This document shows positions 8,132 through 11,400 of a DNA stretch of 11,400 nt, piece by piece. Under the pieces are notes generated by a model. The model had not been told where the DNA came from, ran no database searches, and saw nothing but the letters and a program-made list of their open reading frames with translations. This stretch comes from Tannerella sp. GTDB taxonomy: Bacteria; Bacteroidota; Bacteroidia; Bacteroidales; Tannerellaceae. The position numbers were made by a program, and so were the translations under genes. The first letter of the stretch is position 1. Every line of letters begins with the position of its first letter. Location of the stretch: contig JAITNE010000127.1 in the NCBI GenBank assembly GCA_031290635.1, forward strand, positions 1 to 11,400. Direction: 5' to 3'.

Positions 8132-9436
8132 ATGGCAAAGAAAAAGAAGAAAGCGCCGCCTCTTGCGCATGGTATGATTAAGAGGACTTCTCAGAGCGAT
8201 ATTGATAAAAGGGTTGGTATTGCTCGCAAGACCCTGCAAATCACAGGTTATCAAGACCTGTGGGACACTATGACCAAGAAACAGAAGAAGTTTTTGTTGT
8301 GTCGTACTATTCAGGAGCCTTTGATTCATGCTGCAATCCCTAATACGGTGCCCAGACAGTATGTACGCAATATTCGAGAGAATGTTTTCGACTTTATGCG
8401 GACAAGATATGTCGGCGACAGAGATGTGAAATTAACCTTTATGGAGTTTTTCAGCTTCGGCATTATGTTTCTGAGATTATTTAACTCTTTCCTCAAAGAG
8501 CCCGGCTTCTTCAACGAAGCGCAACTCGATATAATTCGTCGCGCCGGCGATATCGACGATCTGTTTCGTCATGTCATTGAAACATGGCCTAAAATCGCAC
8601 AGATGCTTTCGACTACCGTGCGCAAATATTCTCAGGTGCAGTTTCGCACGTATGGTTTCGTTATGAAATTAAAGGAAAACGAGTATTCCATACGCAGCAG
8701 TTATCGTTTATTTATTACTCTTACGTCCTGCGAACGCGAAATTGTATATTTTAAATATAAACATATCAGTCGGCCGGCATACCGCATATTTACTGGAGAT
8801 GAAAGTGCAAATAACAATGAAATAGTTTGCATTCCATACCAGAAGATTTTCCCCTGTTCGGATTCCGACAAGAAGCTTGAAATCTGTATTCAGGCTCATG
8901 CAATACATCGTTTTAAGGAAAGATGTGATATTTTTGACGCCACAACACGTAATGTCATTCTTATTACGACGCTAATTTTCTTTCAGGAAGTAAAGATGGG
9001 ATTGACCGACACCCTGATTGCATGCATGATTGGGCCTGTAGTGTTCGGATATTTCCCGTTTATAATTGAAGACGACAGATTGTTTATTCTTACTTTCATT
9101 CCTCTTGTGAACGATCAAGTGTATGAAGGTAAACGATTTATGGATACGTTTAAGTTACGAAAGGAAGAATTGTCTTTTCTTGGTATGGATAAACTTTCGT
9201 TCTTTCAAAACATAGATTTCGACCAAATTCCGGCGCTTAAACAGGCTCTTATCGACTGTGATTTGTACGAAGCCAGAGATGTAGTAGAATATTACAAAAC
9301 AGAAAATAATTTCTACGACCAGGATAAAACAGATTTTGTTAAAAGTTTTTTTGATAAACAAATTGCGCAGATTGAAAGTGATGATAACTTTTTTGATAAA
9401 CAATTTGAAGAGATTGAAAATAATGATGATTTCTAA
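8132..9436 (+). CDS. Protein of unknown function, Lys-rich N-terminus and duplicated acidic C-terminus
   Basis: Not recognised. The 434 residues begin MAKKKKKAPP. The ATG at 8132 is chosen because the frame upstream runs through the promoter element. There is no signal peptide. Residues 103-125 and 293-326 are hydrophobic but interrupted by charges, so a cytoplasmic protein is likelier than a membrane one. At 255-264 AHAIHRFKER matches the pattern HAxxRxxER, followed by a helix and two strand-like stretches (VVFGYFPFII, RLFILTFIPL); this faintly recalls DUF4258/BrnT-type small folds, a weak resemblance only. The C-terminal 28 residues before the last Phe are two 14-residue repeats (FFDKQIAQIESDDN and FFDKQFEEIENNDD), acidic and probably helical. 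The 3' part of the gene is AT-rich. It is transcribed away from the oxidoreductase and ends 45 bp before the GH106 gene. Confidence 0.85.
   Translation: MAKKKKKAPPLAHGMIKRTSQSDIDKRVGIARKTLQITGYQDLWDTMTKKQKKFLLCRTIQEPLIHAAIPNTVPRQYVRNIRENVFDFMRTRYVGDRDVKLTFMEFFSFGIMFLRLFNSFLKEPGFFNEAQLDIIRRAGDIDDLFRHVIETWPKIAQMLSTTVRKYSQVQFRTYGFVMKLKENEYSIRSSYRLFITLTSCEREIVYFKYKHISRPAYRIFTGDESANNNEIVCIPYQKIFPCSDSDKKLEICIQAHAIHRFKERCDIFDATTRNVILITTLIFFQEVKMGLTDTLIACMIGPVVFGYFPFIIEDDRLFILTFIPLVNDQVYEGKRFMDTFKLRKEELSFLGMDKLSFFQNIDFDQIPALKQALIDCDLYEARDVVEYYKTENNFYDQDKTDFVKSFFDKQIAQIESDDNFFDKQFEEIENNDDF
9347..9430 (+). repeat. Two 42-bp direct repeats at the 3' end of the unknown gene
   Basis: Units 9347-9388 and 9389-9430 both start TTTTTTGATAAACAA and each encode 14 residues; the last codon and the stop follow. 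A possible degenerate older copy (FYDQDKTDFVKS) precedes them. The sequence is unrelated to the 42-bp array at the left edge. Confidence 0.88.
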
Positions 9437-9447
9437 AAATTTTTCCT

Positions 9448-9455
9448 TACCTTTG
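9448..9455 (+). promoter_or_regulatory. Promoter -7 element of the GH106 gene
   Basis: TACCTTTG followed by C ends 26 nt before the ATG at 9482, within the 45-bp gap after the previous stop. The gene can therefore be transcribed independently of the upstream gene. No clear -33 box is seen. Confidence 0.75.
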
Positions 9456-9481
9456 CGGCAATTACTATAACAAACATATCA

Positions 9482-11400
9482 ATGAAAAAGAAATTTGTAG
9501 CGCTATTGATTTGCGCAATGTTTTATCCGGCAGTCGAAGCAGTGAAGAACGCAGAGACTGCAAACGCAGTCCGAAACTCCGCTGTGAACAACACGGATAC
9601 CGGGATTGATCCTGCTAAACAGCCTTCTGCCGTGAATAATACGACGCCGGAGACTGCCAAGTATCCTTCCTCCGCTAACAACACGGAGGAAGCAGTTGCT
9701 TTGGCTATAGAACTGCCGACTTTCGCCGAGCTGCACCGTCCTTTCGGCGAGTCCGACAAGTTGGCTTTCCTTTCGCCGGCGAAAAAGTACTATCCTCAGA
9801 CGTGGTTTCACTTTATTGGCGGCAATGTGGCTAAGAAAGGCGTTACTGCCGACCTCGAAGCTATTGCCGCAGCCGGTATTTCAGGCGTGCAATTCTTCCA
9901 CGGACAGTTTGGCGGCACGTGGCCGGGCATGGACAACAAGCAGATAGCCTGCCTCAGTCCGCAATGGGAAGATATACTGCAATATACGGCGAAAGAAGCC
10001 CGTAGATTGGGGCTTAACTTCACTATGCAAAACTGTCCGGGCTGGTCGATGTCCGGTGGACCATGGATTACGCCCGAAAACTCCATGCGACATCTGGTTT
10101 TTAGCAGAACCGATGTTGAAGGCGACAAATTAATCGACATTAATCTCCCGAAACCACAGCCCAGCAATGAAGAATGGCGCGATTACAAGGACGTTACCGT
10201 GCTCGCCTTCCCTACTCCTGAAGATGATACCGCCGAGCCGCTCAAGATCTCGTCGGTAGAGGGCAACGGCGGCTATGCGTGGAATGCCTGCCTGGATTCG
10301 TTCAAAACTATAAGCCTGAAACCATCTTCCGAAGAGCAGCCACACGTCGTAGAAATCTTATTTGATGAAGACAAAGTCGTTAGAACCGTAGAATTTTCAA
10401 GTGTTGAAGGATTCAATCATGCCTGGTGTTTTGTGCCGGGAGTAAAAATTAAGGTTGAAGCAGTTGATGAAGATGGAAAAACAACAGAAGTTCTGAATAC
10501 GGATATGCCTCAAAGCGCATGGCAGGACGGTCAACCGATTAGTTTAGCCTGTAATGAAAAAATATTAGATATATCACCGGAAGAAACAGTTGATATGATC
10601 AAGACGGCTGGTAAAAAATTGCTTGATATGCTATCAAAAGTGACGACAGTATTAGATTATGCAATTGTCGCAGATACAGATATATTTTTGGGTAATGATT
10701 CTATGTTATCAAATATAGGATTTAATATGACTTTACCTGATTTTGATCCATCTGATAATGATGCAAAAGCGAAGAGAATGGAAATAGTAGTTCAAATGAG
10801 GGATATGTTTGAAGAGAAAGCATCCAAACTGTCTGAAGCGCTTGAAAATGCTACATCAACATACATCGACCTTACCGGATCAGATTTGCCCATATCTTTT
10901 AAATGGGGTGGCGCCTCCAAATACCGCATATCCATCTGGAACAAACATGACATGCGTCTCGGTTACATCAAATTATATTCCGGCGCTCGTCATCACAACT
11001 ACGAAACCGAGGCCGGATGGAACTTGCGCTCACTGTTGAGAGCCGACGTCAAGCAATCGCAGTCGGCTTACATACCGTCGGAGGGAGTTGTGGACATTTC
11101 TGCTTTTATGGACAAGAAAAACGGAAACCTGAAATGGGATGCTCCAAAAGGTAACTGGACGATTATCCGTACCGGACACATAAATACAGGCAAGCGCAAC
11201 GGTCCTGCGCCTCCGGAGGGCACAGGCTGGGAGTGCGACAAGCTCGCCGAGAACGGTCCTAACCTGCAATTTGCCAATTACATAGGCCGATTGGCTGACG
11301 GGGCGCTTTCCGGCGGACTTCTCGGAGGCATGTTGCTCGACAGTTGGGAGTGCAACACGCAAACATGGACCGACAACCTCGACATGGAAGTAGAATTTGA
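9482..11400 (+). CDS. GH106 alpha-L-rhamnosidase-like protein, N-terminal part
   Basis: Open from the ATG through the window edge (639 codons; the 3' end is missing). Residues 1-20 (MKKKFVALLICAMFYPAVEA) are a signal peptide with a signal peptidase I-type end, so the protein is exported. A Ser/Thr/Asn-rich linker with SAVNNT-like repeats covers about 21-75. The catalytic region starts with KYYPQTWFHFIGGNVAKKGV and continues with TADLEAIAAAGISGVQFF, NCPGWSMSGGPWI (184-196), RTGHINTGKRNGPAPPEGTG (563-582) and LLDSWECNTQTWT (618-630). These match the GH106 family, which removes alpha-L-rhamnose from pectic and other polysaccharides. Family members usually exceed 800 residues, so a substantial part lies beyond the edge. 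Residues about 353-460 are AT-rich and show no family motif. The exact substrate cannot be read; the linked FAD oxidoreductase supports a glycan role. Confidence 0.9.
   Translation, partial: MKKKFVALLICAMFYPAVEAVKNAETANAVRNSAVNNTDTGIDPAKQPSAVNNTTPETAKYPSSANNTEEAVALAIELPTFAELHRPFGESDKLAFLSPAKKYYPQTWFHFIGGNVAKKGVTADLEAIAAAGISGVQFFHGQFGGTWPGMDNKQIACLSPQWEDILQYTAKEARRLGLNFTMQNCPGWSMSGGPWITPENSMRHLVFSRTDVEGDKLIDINLPKPQPSNEEWRDYKDVTVLAFPTPEDDTAEPLKISSVEGNGGYAWNACLDSFKTISLKPSSEEQPHVVEILFDEDKVVRTVEFSSVEGFNHAWCFVPGVKIKVEAVDEDGKTTEVLNTDMPQSAWQDGQPISLACNEKILDISPEETVDMIKTAGKKLLDMLSKVTTVLDYAIVADTDIFLGNDSMLSNIGFNMTLPDFDPSDNDAKAKRMEIVVQMRDMFEEKASKLSEALENATSTYIDLTGSDLPISFKWGGASKYRISIWNKHDMRLGYIKLYSGARHHNYETEAGWNLRSLLRADVKQSQSAYIPSEGVVDISAFMDKKNGNLKWDAPKGNWTIIRTGHINTGKRNGPAPPEGTGWECDKLAENGPNLQFANYIGRLADGALSGGLLGGMLLDSWECNTQTWTDNLDMEVEF
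9540..9706 (+). other. Repetitive Asn/Thr/Ser linker after the signal peptide of the GH106 protein
   Basis: Residues about 20-75 contain three similar hexamers, SAVNNT (33-38), SAVNNT (49-54) and SSANNT (63-68), spaced by 16 and 14 residues and set among Ala, Thr, Pro and Glu. It is a flexible spacer between signal peptide and enzyme, absent in typical family members as I recall them. Confidence 0.65.
10340..10865 (+). other. AT-rich segment inside the GH106 gene
   Basis: The reading frame is unbroken, but composition changes sharply. Bases 10561-10860 are 33% GC by hand count, against 52% for 10021-10320, and codons ending in A or T dominate. The encoded residues (about 287-460) include a probable helical pair (TVDMIKTAGKKLLDMLSKV and AKRMEIVVQMRDMFEEKASK) that I cannot place in the family. 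Family motifs resume after ATSTYIDLTG. It may be an inserted or replaced domain. Confidence 0.65.

Noticed and set aside
9434..9446. AAAAATTTTT after the unknown gene as a terminator
   Set aside because: There is no GC-containing stem; it is only an AT palindrome and overlaps the upstream part of the next promoter.
9503..10345. Minus-strand frames opposite the start of the GH106 gene
   Set aside because: The plus strand carries a signal peptide and clear GH106 motifs through this region; the minus frames are shadows.

Overview
The window looks like the chromosome of a member of the Bacteroidota, most probably Bacteroidales. The signs are five copies of the Bacteroidota -7 promoter element TAnnTTTG (here always followed by C), leaders without Shine-Dalgarno sequences, an ilvD-ilvB pair, a glutamine-dependent NAD+ synthase, and two secreted sugar-degradation type proteins (a GH106 alpha-L-rhamnosidase-like enzyme and a PF12831-type FAD oxidoreductase). 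The genus cannot be fixed from the sequence alone.

Layout. Bases 1-336 are an array of eight 42-bp tandem repeats that probably continues past the left edge. Four genes then lie on the minus strand. In transcription order (right to left) these are a secreted FAD-dependent oxidoreductase (6136-8040), nadE (3950-6088), ilvD (2084-3910) and ilvB (383-2077). ilvD and ilvB form a tight operon for branched-chain amino acid synthesis. nadE and the oxidoreductase each have their own promoter motif. A 91-bp divergent intergenic region at 8041-8131 separates them from two plus-strand genes: a 434-residue protein of unknown function (8132-9436) and the start of a large GH106 enzyme (9482 to beyond the right edge).

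Start sites. For four genes (ilvD, the oxidoreductase, the unknown protein and nadE) the longest open frame begins upstream of, or inside, the -7 promoter element. The downstream ATG is therefore the likelier start and is used here. In four of five transcription units the gap from the end of TAnnTTTG to the ATG is 26 or 27 nt; in the fifth it is 18.

How the genes relate. ilvD and ilvB carry out two steps of isoleucine/valine synthesis, but ilvN (the regulatory subunit) is not next to ilvB; the repeat array is there instead. The GH106 enzyme and the FAD oxidoreductase suggest use of a rhamnose-containing polysaccharide, although no susC/susD or other PUL gene is visible. No complete new system is evident. 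The most notable feature is a series of in-frame repeat or composition anomalies: an Asn/Ile/Asp-rich insert and a tail duplication in nadE, a 42-bp C-terminal duplication in the unknown protein, and a 33% GC segment inside the 52% GC GH106 gene.
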